Source: a virus
Reading direction: 5' to 3' (one strand)
IMG/VR virus record: IMGVR_UViG_3300047321_000030
Location: 1-22,489 of that record
DNA: 22,489 nt
The translations under genes were made by a program, and so were the position numbers. Shown here in pieces: positions 1 to 8,086 of this stretch (its first letter is position 1; every line of letters begins with the position of its first letter). Under the pieces are notes generated by a model that was not told the origin of the DNA, did no database searches, and saw only the letters and a program-made list of their open reading frames with translations.

Positions 1-360
1 CTACAGCCCCAGTACCGCGCGGGCGCTTCGTTCGTCGTGTCGGACAAGACTGCGGCTCAGATGCGGAAGCTAAAGGACGCTTACGGTCAGTACCTATGGC
101 GCACTTCCGTTGAGGTTGGCGCTCCGGACACCTTCAACGGTCGCCCGGTTCTGACTGACGTTGGCGTGCCGGATGACAAGGTTCTGTTTGGTGACCTGTC
201 GAAGTACCGCATTCGGTTCGCGGGTCCGCTCCGTGTCGAGCGTTCGCTAGATGCGAAGTTCACGACCGATCAGGTTGTGTACCGGTTCATTCAGCGTGCG
301 GACGGCCTGCTAGTGGATGAGCTGAGCGCGAAGGTGCTCACCATCGGCGGCGGAGCCTAA
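1..360 (+). CDS. Major capsid protein, HK97 family (C-terminal part only)
   Basis: The reading frame is open from the first base of the window, so the 5' end of the gene lies outside it; 119 residues are visible. The visible part has the pattern of the C-terminal half of HK97-fold capsid proteins: a stretch around LKDAYGQYLW, then a GRPVL strand, then FGDLSKYRIRFAGPLRVERS and a final VVYRFIQRADGLLVDELSAK strand. The protein would form the icosahedral shell. A GTG at 37 could be read as a start but it lies inside the conserved domain, so it is not the real start. The gene is followed by an operator-like palindrome and then the head-tail connector gene, the usual head-to-tail order. The family is recognised by pattern only. 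Confidence 0.85.
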   Translation, partial: LQPQYRAGASFVVSDKTAAQMRKLKDAYGQYLWRTSVEVGAPDTFNGRPVLTDVGVPDDKVLFGDLSKYRIRFAGPLRVERSLDAKFTTDQVVYRFIQRADGLLVDELSAKVLTIGGGA

Positions 361-379
361 GGGCTGAGGGTTTGGGGTT

Positions 380-403
380 GGACCTACTCAATTGAGTAGG
401 TCC
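380..403. promoter_or_regulatory. Operator-like palindrome, copy 1
   Basis: A perfect 24-bp palindrome centred between 391 and 392, containing the 20-bp core ACCTACTCAATTGAGTAGGT with matching GG/CC flanks. It sits in the 69-bp gap between the capsid and connector genes. It is one of eight such copies in the window. The likely role is a repressor-binding site of the phiC31 CIR or L5 stoperator kind, or an RNA hairpin; this is inference. Confidence 0.8.
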
Positions 404-429
404 GGCCCCGTTCCCGGGAAGGCGCACGG

Positions 430-798
430 ATGACATACGCGACGATAGATGAGCTTCGCGCGCTGGACGGCCTAGAGGATTCCGGGGTTTTCTCGGATGC
501 GGTACTCAGCGAGGCAATCGACATTGCCAGCGAAGACGTAGAGGTTTACACGGGGCAGACCTGGGACGGCCTTATCAATCCGGTCCCTGAGGGTATCCGG
601 TGGTGCGTGCGGATGATGGCGCGGCAACTCTGCCTTGACGCCGTTTCCCGTATCCCGGACCGGGCGCTACAGCTACAAAGCGAATTCGGTTCTATTCAGC
701 TTTCGCAGGCTGGTGGTAATTGGCGACCTACGGCGCTGCCTGAGGTGAACGCCCGACTGAATCGCTACCGCGCACGCCTGCCGTTCATTTTCATGTAA
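430..798 (+). CDS. Head-tail connector (HK97 gp6-like)
   Basis: A 122-residue protein starting MTYATIDELRALDGLED. The opening A-T-I-D-E-L-R-A-L pattern, followed by a helix-rich stretch ending around residue 75 (WCVRMMARQLCLDAV) and a short C-terminal arm (LNRYRARLPFIFM), fits the phage head-tail connector family that includes HK97 gp6, which forms a ring under the portal. Position supports this: it directly follows the capsid gene and precedes a tail-terminator-like gene. The start ATG has GGGAAGG upstream. The next gene begins 9 bp after the stop, so the two are probably co-transcribed. The exact subfamily, connector or stopper, cannot be settled from sequence alone. Confidence 0.7.
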   Translation: MTYATIDELRALDGLEDSGVFSDAVLSEAIDIASEDVEVYTGQTWDGLINPVPEGIRWCVRMMARQLCLDAVSRIPDRALQLQSEFGSIQLSQAGGNWRPTALPEVNARLNRYRARLPFIFM

Positions 799-807
799 GG
801 GGGCCGA

Positions 808-1239
808 ATGCCGTTCATGTTTGACGTCAAGTCGGCCCTGTTCGCTGAGCTACAGACCGGTGTCCCGGCGGGTACTCAGGTCACCTACGCGGAGACTGGC
901 AAGGCTGATCGCCGGAACCAAATCTTCCTGGGCAGCGCGACCGATGATGACAACGAAGTAGCGGGCATGCGTAAGGGTCCGCGCAAACCGACGAACGTCT
1001 CAGGCACGATCGAAGTTCACGCCGTGGTGGTTACCCCGGGCAAGCCGATCGACGCTGAGCGGACCGTGTACGGGCTCCGCGATTTAATCGCCGACGCGTG
1101 CGCCGCTGTGGACCGTGCCAGCGTGGCGGGGCTCATGGACCTACGGCCGGAGTCTTCCTCCGTCGATACAGCGGAAACCACTGACGGCGCTTACTCGGCG
1201 CTTACCGTTCGCGTGCATGTGCGCGGGCGGATCACCTAG
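808..1239 (+). CDS. Tail terminator / tail completion protein
   Basis: A 143-residue protein with the build of siphovirus tail terminators: an N-terminal helix (FDVKSALFAELQ), a central beta strand (GTIEVHAVVVT), a helix with GLRDLIADACAAVD, and a C-terminal strand pair ending in SALTVRVHVRGRIT. Such proteins cap the finished tail tube and join it to the head. The assignment rests on this layout and on the position between the connector and the major tail protein. The start is an ATG after GGGGGCC, 9 bp downstream of the connector stop. A head-closure (stopper) protein is the main alternative; no separate gene for that role is seen nearby. Confidence 0.6.
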   Translation: MPFMFDVKSALFAELQTGVPAGTQVTYAETGKADRRNQIFLGSATDDDNEVAGMRKGPRKPTNVSGTIEVHAVVVTPGKPIDAERTVYGLRDLIADACAAVDRASVAGLMDLRPESSSVDTAETTDGAYSALTVRVHVRGRIT

Positions 1240-1256
1240 ACGAAGGGGGCTAAGCC

Positions 1257-2258
1257 ATGGCGCTTGACGCTTCAATCGGTATTGGCGTTGAGAGCGCGTA
1301 CGGTACCGCTGCAACGACCACGAAGGGCTATGAGGGTCACGCGGACTCTTGGAAGACTACGCGGGACTTTATCGAGTCCGTAGGCTTCCGGAAGGGGCTA
1401 CAGACTGCCCGCGCGGATCGCCGGAATATCGTCAACATGGGTGGCGACGGGGAACTAGAGGTAGACCTTCTAGACGCTGGCGCTTCCGCCCTTCTCTCCG
1501 GCGTGTTTGACGTGTACGACGGCGGTGTGAACGATGGTGCTGGCCACATCACGCACACGTTCACCACGTCCACGCACACCACGGCCCCTAGCTTTACGGC
1601 TCAGATGATCCGGCCGACCACGGACAACACGCTTGTTGCCTACACTCACGTTGGCTGCATGGCGACCGGTTGGACTCTCACGTCTGAGACTGAGAAGCCT
1701 GTCACCTTTGACGCGAAGTTCGATTTCCAGGACGTGACTCACACGTCCACTGAGGCTAGCTTCCTCCCGGTTGTCTACCCGGACGACGCGCGGGCGTACG
1801 ACTGGACGGCGGTTGCACTGACCCTTAAGCGGGCGGATGGCAGCGCGGTCACTCTGGACGCTTCGAAGTTCAGCCTCACGGGAGACCTGGGCCTGAACAC
1901 TGACCGGCGATTCCTTCGGGGTTCCTCGCTTAAGAAGAAGCCTGTCCGTGCCGCTGTGCCGACCTACGAAGGCAGCCTAGAAGGTGACTTCGGCGGGGAC
2001 GCTGTGAAGCTGTATGAGGCGTTCCTAGCGGGCGAAATCATCAGTGTGACAGCGACCCTAACCGGCATCACTCCGGGGACTTCGGTCAAGTTCGAGGCTC
2101 CGGCGGTTCAGCTAACGGGTGAGAGCCCGGTTGCGTCCGTCGATGACCTTACGAAGATCACCCTTCCGTTCCGTGTCCTAGACCCGGGGGACGGTACTAC
2201 GGCAGCGCTCAAGGTTACGTACGTTGAGACTGACCCGGCGTACAACCCCGGTGGCTAA
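1257..2258 (+). CDS. Major tail (tube) protein
   Basis: A 333-residue protein whose N-terminus (MALDASIGIGVESAYGTAATTTKGYEG) shows the G-x-E-x-x-Y-G-T motif typical of the phage tail tube family found in actinophages. The remainder is rich in alternating beta strands with many Thr, Asp and Gly residues, as expected for a tube protein that stacks in hexameric rings around the tape measure. The length is at the long side, leaving room for an extra C-terminal beta domain after about residue 250 (SVTATLTGITPGTSVKFEAP). The start ATG lies 17 bp after the preceding stop and has GAAGGGGG upstream. An operator-like palindrome follows directly after the stop. Confidence 0.8.
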   Translation: MALDASIGIGVESAYGTAATTTKGYEGHADSWKTTRDFIESVGFRKGLQTARADRRNIVNMGGDGELEVDLLDAGASALLSGVFDVYDGGVNDGAGHITHTFTTSTHTTAPSFTAQMIRPTTDNTLVAYTHVGCMATGWTLTSETEKPVTFDAKFDFQDVTHTSTEASFLPVVYPDDARAYDWTAVALTLKRADGSAVTLDASKFSLTGDLGLNTDRRFLRGSSLKKKPVRAAVPTYEGSLEGDFGGDAVKLYEAFLAGEIISVTATLTGITPGTSVKFEAPAVQLTGESPVASVDDLTKITLPFRVLDPGDGTTAALKVTYVETDPAYNPGG

Positions 2259-2260
2259 GG

Positions 2261-2280
2261 ACGTACTCAATTGAGTAGGT
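2261..2280. promoter_or_regulatory. Operator-like palindrome, copy 2
   Basis: A 20-bp copy centred between 2270 and 2271 with one change from the consensus: the third base is G instead of C, giving a G-G mismatch between the arms. It fills the 28-bp gap between the tail tube gene and the gp10-like gene and ends six bases before the next start codon, where a ribosome site would lie. A bound protein or hairpin here could affect translation of that gene. Confidence 0.75.
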
Positions 2281-2286
2281 GACCCC

Positions 2287-2721
2287 ATGGCGCAACGCTC
2301 GGAATTCACCGTTCAGGTCGATGGCCTGAACGAACTAAACCGGAATCTCCGGGCGTTGCGTGACCGGGACCTGAACCGGAAGGTTCGGGAGGTCAACAAG
2401 ATGGCGGCCGAAGTCGTCAAGCCTGAGGCGCGGCGTACGGCCCCTGAGGGTCACCGGGACGCGAAGTCTTCCCGGAGGTACCGGCCCGGCAAGCTAGAGC
2501 GCAGCATCACCGTTATTGCGTCCGCGAAGGGCGCTCAGGTCAAGGCTGGTTCAGCGGCCCGTGTGCCGTACGCGGGTGCTATTCACTTCGGTTTCCCTCG
2601 CCGACACATTCGGCCTAACCGATTCCTCTTCCGAGCTATGGCCCGGAAGTCAGACGAAGTATCCGCCACGTATGAGCGCGAGATAGAGACCGTGCTCCGT
2701 GACCATTTGGAGAGCGACTAA
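2287..2721 (+). CDS. HK97 gp10-like structural protein
   Basis: A 144-residue basic protein with the marks of the HK97 gp10-like family: an N-terminal VQVDGLNELNRNLRAL, a helix followed by VVKPEARRTAPEG, then GKLERSI, and near the C-terminus YAGAIHFGFPRR with IRPNRFLFRAM. In HK97-like phages this family acts at the neck or tail completion step. It lies after the major tail gene here, whereas in many phages it comes before it. It has no clear AGGAGG site; the bases before the ATG are the palindrome end and GGTGACCCC. Its stop overlaps the next start by one base, so translational coupling is likely. Confidence 0.75.
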   Translation: MAQRSEFTVQVDGLNELNRNLRALRDRDLNRKVREVNKMAAEVVKPEARRTAPEGHRDAKSSRRYRPGKLERSITVIASAKGAQVKAGSAARVPYAGAIHFGFPRRHIRPNRFLFRAMARKSDEVSATYEREIETVLRDHLESD

Positions 2722-2996
2722 TGCCCGCACGTAAGACCGTTGACGACATGTCCGAAGTTCTCTCGCTGAACATCGACAGCCTGACCCTTGACGAAATCGA
2801 CGCTATCGAAGAGATCATCGACGCTCCGCTAGACGCGCTCTCGAAGCCGGGCATGCGGAAGGCGAAGCTACTCAAGGCTATGGCCTACGTGATCAAGCGG
2901 CGCGATAACCCGGACTTCACGATTGAGGATGCGGGCAAGCTCCGTATTCAGCTCAAGACGAAGGCGAAGGCGGACCCTACCGGGACCAACGCGTAG
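2721..2996 (+). CDS. Tail assembly chaperone, short form (gpG-like)
   Basis: A 91-residue acidic, helical protein beginning MPARKTVDDMSEVLSLNIDSL and ending in a Lys-rich stretch. The position directly before the tape measure gene, and the existence of a second open frame just after it in the -1 frame, identify it as the short tail assembly chaperone, the equivalent of lambda gpG. These proteins coat the tape measure during tail assembly and are not part of the virion. The start ATG overlaps the stop of the gp10-like gene (TAATG). The sequence itself has no motif that would prove the role; context is the main evidence. Confidence 0.75.
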   Translation: MPARKTVDDMSEVLSLNIDSLTLDEIDAIEEIIDAPLDALSKPGMRKAKLLKAMAYVIKRRDNPDFTIEDAGKLRIQLKTKAKADPTGTNA

Positions 2997-3184
2997 TTAC
3001 GTGCGCCCGCCTAGTAGGCCACTTCGAGGGGCTTACGTGGCGGGACGTCCGGTCCCTTGAACTGAGGGACTTTAACGCGTTGGTAGAGCAGATGACGAAG
3101 GACGTTGAGGCTCAGAACAACGAACACCGCCGGGCACCTTCCGGCCGGTCGAATGGGGAGCGACGAACCCCCGTAATGACGTAG
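2721..3184 (+). CDS. Tail assembly chaperone, long frameshifted form (gpGT-like)
   Basis: After the short form stops at 2994-2996, the -1 frame is open from 2927 to a TAG at 3182-3184. From 2999 it reads TCARLVGHFEGLTWRDVRSL, followed by a helix (NALVEQMTKDVEAQNNEH). The downstream frame has no good start of its own, so a -1 ribosomal frameshift in the overlap (2927-2996), as in lambda G-T, is the likely way it is made. The best slip point I see is CCCT at 2975-2978, where the proline tRNA could move from CCT back to CCC; no classical XXXYYYZ heptamer is present. The product would be about 154 residues. It ends 8 bp before the tape measure start. Confidence 0.7.
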
Positions 3185-3192
3185 GGGGAACC

Positions 3193-5376
3193 GTGGCACG
3201 TCCCATCACGATCACGCTGCTAGGCGACGTCTCGGACCTAGTGGATTCACTGGGCGAGGCTTCGCGGGAAGTTGAGGGGTTCGGGTCCAGGGCCGCGAAG
3301 GTGGCTGCCGTTGCTGGTGGTGGTATCGCTGCTGCCCTAGTGGGCGGCCTAAACGAAGCCATGGATCAGCAGCAGGCTACGGCGAACCTTGCCGCTCAGC
3401 TAGGCGCGAACCCGGAGCAGACGAAGCAACTCGGCGCGGCTGCCGGAAAGATTTACAGCGACGGTTACGGGGACTCGATCGAGTCAGCGAACGAAGCGCT
3501 TAAGAACCTTTGGCAACAGGGTCTAGTCCCTGCCGGTTCGACTGCCGCTGAGATGTCCAAGATTTCAGAGTCCGCAATGAGCGTGGCAACGGTCCTGGGC
3601 GAAGACGTCGGCCCTACGGCTAACGCTGTCGGGCAGATGCTTAAAACCGGCATGGCGAAGAATGCACAAGAGGCATTCGACATTCTGACGCGCGGTGCCC
3701 AGGTCGGCGGCAATAAGGCGGAAGACCTTCTAGACACGTTCAACGAATACAGCGTGCAGTTCAAGAAGGTTGGCCTAGACGGCAAAGACGCAATGGGCCT
3801 GATCTCTCAGGGGCTCAAGGGCGGCGCGCGAGACGCGGACCTAGTGGCGGACTCGATCAAGGAATTTTCGATCCGCGCCATTGACGGCAGCGCTACGACG
3901 ATTGCGGGCTTCAAGGCTATCGGCCTGAACGCAAACGATATGCGCGAGAAGATCGCTGCCGGTGGTCCAGCCGCGAAGGAAGCCCTAGGGGAGACCCTAG
4001 ACAAGCTCCGGGCGATTCAGGACCCGGCTAAGCGCGCGGCTGCCGCAACGGAACTGTTCGGTACTCAGGCTGAGGACATGGGACAGGCTCTCTACTCGCT
4101 GAACGTGAGTACGGCTGTCGATGGGTTGGGCAAGGTTGACGGCGCGGCGAAGGCTGCGGGTGACCAAATGTCGAACACGGCGTCAAGCAATATCAAGCAC
4201 TTCGAGCGGGCGCTAACTCAGTCCGTGGTTCAGGTGATCGGGTCGAAGGTGATTCCGGCACTGACCGCGCTTACGACCGGGCTACAGCCGGTTGTGTCCT
4301 GGGCCATGCAGTCCGCTAAGTGGATCATTGCCAACCGTGAGCCCCTGGCAATCGTCGCCGGAGTCATCACGGCGGTTCTGCTGCCCGCGCTGGTTCAGTG
4401 GGGTGTCACGGCCACCATTTCGGCGGCGGCAAGTGTGGCGGCGTGGCTGTCTAGTTCCGCGTCGGCAACGACCGGGGCGGCAAGTCAAGTGCTAGCTTCG
4501 TGGGCCGTGGTCGGCGGGTGGATCAAGCAAGCCGCTCAGGCAGTGCTGTCCGGGGCTATCACCGTGGGTGCGTGGGTGCTCATGGGTGTTGAGGCAATGG
4601 CTAACGCTGCCATCATCGCTGCGGCGTGGCTTCTGTCCATGGGTCCAATCCCGATCATCATTGCGGCAATCGTCGGCCTGGTGGCGCTGGTCATTCTCAA
4701 TTGGTCCACCGTAAAGGACTGGACCGAGAAGGTATTCACGTGGATATGGAACCGGATTAAGGACGTTTTCAACCTGATCCTATTCCTGTTCAAGAACTTC
4801 ACGGGACCTGGGCTGATCATCAGTCATTGGAAGTCGATTATGAACTTCACGAACACGGCCTTTACCTACGTGCAGAACAAGGCGAAGGCGGGGCTTGACG
4901 CGGTTGTCAACTTCGTGAAGGGGCTTCCGGGGCGGATCGCTTCGGCCGGTGGCGCGCTGGTTAGCTCCGGCGACAAAATCGGCTCGAACATCATTAACGG
5001 AATCAAGAACGGCCTAGGTCGCCTAGGCGGGTTCGCTGCCTCACTCGGCGCGGTTGTTACCAACGCGACGAAGGGAGCGATGAACCACGTTATTGACCTG
5101 ATGAACTGGGCCATCCCGGACAAGCTCGGATGGGGTCCGGTTGCGATCAGCATTCCCAGCAACCCCATTCCGAAGATCCGTGCCATGGGTGGCCCCGCGT
5201 CCGGCCTCACGAAGGTCGGTGAGCGTGGCCCTGAGTGGCTGAACCTGCCGAAGGGCTCTTCGGTCATCCCGAACCATGCCGGTCAGTCCGGTGGGGTTGT
5301 GGTCAACGTGCAGTCCAACGCTGATCCGTACGCAATCGGTCGTGAAGTGTCCTGGGCACTGCGCACGGCCCGCTAA
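3193..5376 (+). CDS. Tape measure protein
   Basis: At 727 residues this is the longest structural gene and lies just after the chaperone pair, the standard place for the tape measure. It sets tail length and is carried inside the tube. The N-terminal part is helical and rich in Ala, Gln and Glu (residues about 1-380). Two hydrophobic stretches follow: about 385-415 (VAGVITAVLLPALV) and about 460-505, which includes PIPIIIAAIVGLVALVILNW. The C-terminal part holds a Gly-rich stretch (GDKIGSNIINGIKNGLG) and ends in WALRTAR. The start is GTG with TAGGGGGAACC upstream. A 727-residue tape measure suggests a fairly short tail. Six of its first twelve leucine codons are CTA, which is unusual for a Streptomyces-type genome. 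Confidence 0.9.
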   Translation: MARPITITLLGDVSDLVDSLGEASREVEGFGSRAAKVAAVAGGGIAAALVGGLNEAMDQQQATANLAAQLGANPEQTKQLGAAAGKIYSDGYGDSIESANEALKNLWQQGLVPAGSTAAEMSKISESAMSVATVLGEDVGPTANAVGQMLKTGMAKNAQEAFDILTRGAQVGGNKAEDLLDTFNEYSVQFKKVGLDGKDAMGLISQGLKGGARDADLVADSIKEFSIRAIDGSATTIAGFKAIGLNANDMREKIAAGGPAAKEALGETLDKLRAIQDPAKRAAAATELFGTQAEDMGQALYSLNVSTAVDGLGKVDGAAKAAGDQMSNTASSNIKHFERALTQSVVQVIGSKVIPALTALTTGLQPVVSWAMQSAKWIIANREPLAIVAGVITAVLLPALVQWGVTATISAAASVAAWLSSSASATTGAASQVLASWAVVGGWIKQAAQAVLSGAITVGAWVLMGVEAMANAAIIAAAWLLSMGPIPIIIAAIVGLVALVILNWSTVKDWTEKVFTWIWNRIKDVFNLILFLFKNFTGPGLIISHWKSIMNFTNTAFTYVQNKAKAGLDAVVNFVKGLPGRIASAGGALVSSGDKIGSNIINGIKNGLGRLGGFAASLGAVVTNATKGAMNHVIDLMNWAIPDKLGWGPVAISIPSNPIPKIRAMGGPASGLTKVGERGPEWLNLPKGSSVIPNHAGQSGGVVVNVQSNADPYAIGREVSWALRTAR

Positions 5377-5382
5377 GAGGCT

Positions 5383-5410
5383 GGGGACCTACTCAATTGA
5401 GTAGGTCCCC
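5383..5410. promoter_or_regulatory. Operator-like palindrome, copy 3 (longest perfect copy)
   Basis: A perfect 28-bp palindrome centred between 5396 and 5397: the 20-bp consensus core with GGGG before and CCCC after. It fills the gap between the tape measure and distal tail genes. As RNA it could fold into a strong hairpin, so it could act as a partial terminator or processing site as well as a protein-binding site. No T-run follows it. Confidence 0.8.
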
Positions 5411-5425
5411 TAGAAGGGGCTGAGC

Positions 5426-6202
5426 ATGGCAGAACTTGACGAGTGGACCTGTTCCTACGATGGGCTAGTCATGGGGGAGGCTGACTCCGCAATCTCGATC
5501 GTTGGCGTTGACGGTTTGCTGACGCTGCCTGAGGTTCGGAGCGCGGATCTAACCCTGATCCAGCGTGACGGACTATGGGCCGGTGACGACTACCTGAACG
5601 GCCGTACGGTCACTCTCACGCTTGAGGTCTACGGGGACAGCCCGGAAGAGTTCACAGCGTCTCTCAGCGCCATACAGACGGCTTTCCGGCCCGGTCGCGC
5701 TGAGCTTCCCCTCACGTTCAACTTCCCGGGGCTTGCCGGGAACCTCACGGGTGTGGTCAACGTCCGTCCCCGGAAGCGCTCCGGCCCGCTTGACCTGAAC
5801 TTCGCCTACCGGGTGTGCAATGTGGTGGTTGAGTTGTTCGCCACGGACCCTTACATCTACGGGGCAAGCCCGCGCACCGTGGGCCTTACCGGCAGCAGTA
5901 ACCCGGCGGACCTTACGACGTTCACTGAGTACGGCGGGACTCCGGCGCTTCCCTCAATCGCCTTCGCGGGCGCTACTAACCCCGTGATCACGAACCCTGT
6001 CACGGGCGAGTATTTCGGCGTGACGTACACGGGCTCTTTCACGGCGGACAGCGCAACGGAAAAGGTCACCACGGTTGGCGGGTCCGATATCACGGGCCTG
6101 ATCACGGCCGGTTCTACGTGGCCGGAGTTCCCGAACGGGGATCACAGCTTGCACCTATCCAGCGGTACCGCTGTGATGACGTGGCTAGACAGGTGGGTGT
6201 AA
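5426..6202 (+). CDS. Distal tail protein (Dit-like)
   Basis: A 258-residue beta-rich protein. The N-terminal part (LTLPEVRSADLTLIQRDGLWAGDDYLNGRTVTLTLEV) matches the usual Dit pattern of a strand-rich ring domain with a conserved G-x-R/T-V-T-L-x-L/V segment. A further part (residues about 80-150, including FRPGRAELPLTFNFPG and VVVELFATDPYIYG) is also typical. Dit forms the hexameric hub that links the tail tube to the tip. The position right after the tape measure supports this. The ATG has AGAAGGGGCTGAGC upstream. The stop overlaps the next start by one base (TAATG). A C-terminal region after about residue 155 is probably a small extra beta domain. Confidence 0.75.
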   Translation: MAELDEWTCSYDGLVMGEADSAISIVGVDGLLTLPEVRSADLTLIQRDGLWAGDDYLNGRTVTLTLEVYGDSPEEFTASLSAIQTAFRPGRAELPLTFNFPGLAGNLTGVVNVRPRKRSGPLDLNFAYRVCNVVVELFATDPYIYGASPRTVGLTGSSNPADLTTFTEYGGTPALPSIAFAGATNPVITNPVTGEYFGVTYTGSFTADSATEKVTTVGGSDITGLITAGSTWPEFPNGDHSLHLSSGTAVMTWLDRWV

Positions 6203-7278
6203 TGACCGCGCGCTACACGGTGGTGAACTACAACACGCGGAGTCAGGCAGTAATCAGCACGCTGCCTATCGCGGGGCTTTCGTACACGGACACCCTGAAC
6301 GCGTCGGGTTCGGCAACCGTCACAATCCCGCTGAACGCCCCTGAGGCCAACGCCACGGACCTAGTGCCCGGCGGGTCCGGGTTCATGATCCTGAGGGACG
6401 CTGAGCCTGTTTGGGGTGGGGTTCTGTGGGGTGCGTCGGCGGACCTGGGCGCGGGGACGCTCACCCTGTCCGCTTCCGGCTATCACTCGCATTACAACAA
6501 CGTGCACTTTGCCGCCGGTTACACGGCTACGGGGATGGACTCCGGCGCGATGCTCCGGGACTTCTTCGCACGGGCTAACGCTGGTGGCAGCAACGGCATT
6601 GCGACCGACGCTAGCGGCGTGGCGAACACCGGACAGCTACGCGATAGGAACTGGACGAAGTACGAATTTAAGTCCATGGGTGACGCGATCACGGAGCTTG
6701 CCGAAGAGAACAACGGCTTCAACTTCCGGTACCTGCCGCTGTACGGCCCCGGGAACACGACCGTGAAGAACCGCGTCATGATCTCCCCTCAGGGCGGTAC
6801 GGACCTGGGGATCGTGCTTACGCACCGGGTGAACTGCAACGTCACCGGGGTTACGTACGACACGTCTTCGCTGGCAACCAACGTCTACGTATTCGGCGCG
6901 GACAACGGCAACGGCGAGAAGCTACTAGGCACGGCGATAAACCTTGATCTGTGGAACGCGATTCCGGCTAAGGACGTGGTCCTAACCTACGCGGACGTCA
7001 AGGAAACTCAGACGCTTCTAGATAAGGCGAACGCTGCGGCGAATGTGGGCCGGATGCCGATTGCGTCGCCGACGCTCACCCTTTACCCCGGCCTGTTCGA
7101 CCCAACGACTTTCACTAACGGGGACTTCGTTGAGGTCGAGTGCGATTACGGCTATGTCGCGCTTCTCGATTCCTTCGCCATCACTGAGCGGAAGGTTGAC
7201 GTTGACGACAACGGCACGGAGACCGTAACCCTTTCGCTTGCTAACAGGGAGCTATTCCTCAGTGGGAATTCAGACTAA
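6202..7278 (+). CDS. Tail tip protein (ReqiPepy6 Gp37-like)
   Basis: A 358-residue protein starting MTARYTVVNYNTRSQAVIST. The early strands (IAGLSYTDTLNASGSATVTIPL) followed by PVWGGVLWGASADLGAGTLTLSASGY are the pattern of the tail protein family named after Rhodococcus phage ReqiPepy6 Gp37, related to the tail hub (Tal/gp27) fold. It probably sits below the distal tail ring. I chose the ATG at 6202, which overlaps the upstream stop and has AGGTGGG ahead of it. An in-frame start 84 bases further upstream (6118) lies inside the distal tail gene and lacks a ribosome site. The 3' end overlaps the next gene by 17 bp. Confidence 0.75.
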   Translation: MTARYTVVNYNTRSQAVISTLPIAGLSYTDTLNASGSATVTIPLNAPEANATDLVPGGSGFMILRDAEPVWGGVLWGASADLGAGTLTLSASGYHSHYNNVHFAAGYTATGMDSGAMLRDFFARANAGGSNGIATDASGVANTGQLRDRNWTKYEFKSMGDAITELAEENNGFNFRYLPLYGPGNTTVKNRVMISPQGGTDLGIVLTHRVNCNVTGVTYDTSSLATNVYVFGADNGNGEKLLGTAINLDLWNAIPAKDVVLTYADVKETQTLLDKANAAANVGRMPIASPTLTLYPGLFDPTTFTNGDFVEVECDYGYVALLDSFAITERKVDVDDNGTETVTLSLANRELFLSGNSD

Positions 7279-8077
7279 CGCCCTTCCGCCTTCTCTGGTG
7301 GCGGACCTAAACGACATTCAGAAGCGCATCACGTCCCTTGAGCGCAAGCCCGAACCGCTGAACCGCTTTGACCGCTATCCGTGCGTCGAGTGGACGGCCC
7401 AGGACCGGCCCCTAGTCGGGGGCAATGTTTGGTCTTCGGCGAGTATCGCGGACGTTACCGGGCTCACCTTCGATCGGGTCGAGTGCAAGTTCATCACGGA
7501 CTTTCTCTATACCGGCAAGCGTGAGGCGGAGATCCGGCTAGCCACCTTCCGGCACTTCGGGAACGGCTCGAAGGCGTGCGTGAGCGCGTCCAGCGTGCTG
7601 AACCTCACCGGTCAGGCTTCCCGCGCGATCGGCACGGTTCTCATGCGCTGGATTCACGGCATCCCCTTCGGGTGGGACTACGCCGGAGACACGTCCGTCT
7701 ACACCCTTGAGCTACAGCACCGGTACAAGACTGGCCCTGAGGCGTACGACCCGAACCACCTTCAAGTAGGTGCGTTCTTCCGGTACACGAAGGACGCGAA
7801 GGCTCCGGCTAGCTTCCTTTACACGGATGCTGACGGCGCGGGCGACATTGCCTTGACGGTACGGGACGGAAGCACTACCGCCGGGTGGGTAACCATTCCG
7901 GACGGGCAGGTAGACCCCAACGTAATCAACGGGTCGTACGCGATCAGCGCTATGCAATATTGCGTGGGGCTTCCGGCGGACCGAATTCCCGACGCGACTA
8001 CGGCCGGAGTTGCCTACATCACGGGCTCAGGCTCTTCGTGGGGGCGCGCGGGCGACATTACCGAAGCCTACTTCTAG
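7262..8077 (+). CDS. Minor tail protein, unknown role
   Basis: A 271-residue protein. The N-terminal part (about 1-35) is a likely helix or short coiled coil (SLVADLNDIQKRITSLERKP), the remainder is beta-rich (WSSASIADVTGLTF, ASSVLNLTGQASRAIGTVLMRW). This build, a helical connector followed by a beta domain, is common in tail tip or baseplate proteins between the hub and the fibre. I chose GTG at 7262, which has AGGGAG ten bases upstream and overlaps the preceding gene by 17 bp. An in-frame TTG at 7238 would lengthen it by eight residues. I do not recognise a specific family; the call rests on location between the hub-like gene and the tail fibre. Confidence 0.6.
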   Translation: MGIQTNALPPSLVADLNDIQKRITSLERKPEPLNRFDRYPCVEWTAQDRPLVGGNVWSSASIADVTGLTFDRVECKFITDFLYTGKREAEIRLATFRHFGNGSKACVSASSVLNLTGQASRAIGTVLMRWIHGIPFGWDYAGDTSVYTLELQHRYKTGPEAYDPNHLQVGAFFRYTKDAKAPASFLYTDADGAGDIALTVRDGSTTAGWVTIPDGQVDPNVINGSYAISAMQYCVGLPADRIPDATTAGVAYITGSGSSWGRAGDITEAYF

Positions 8078-8086
8078 GAATCACGA

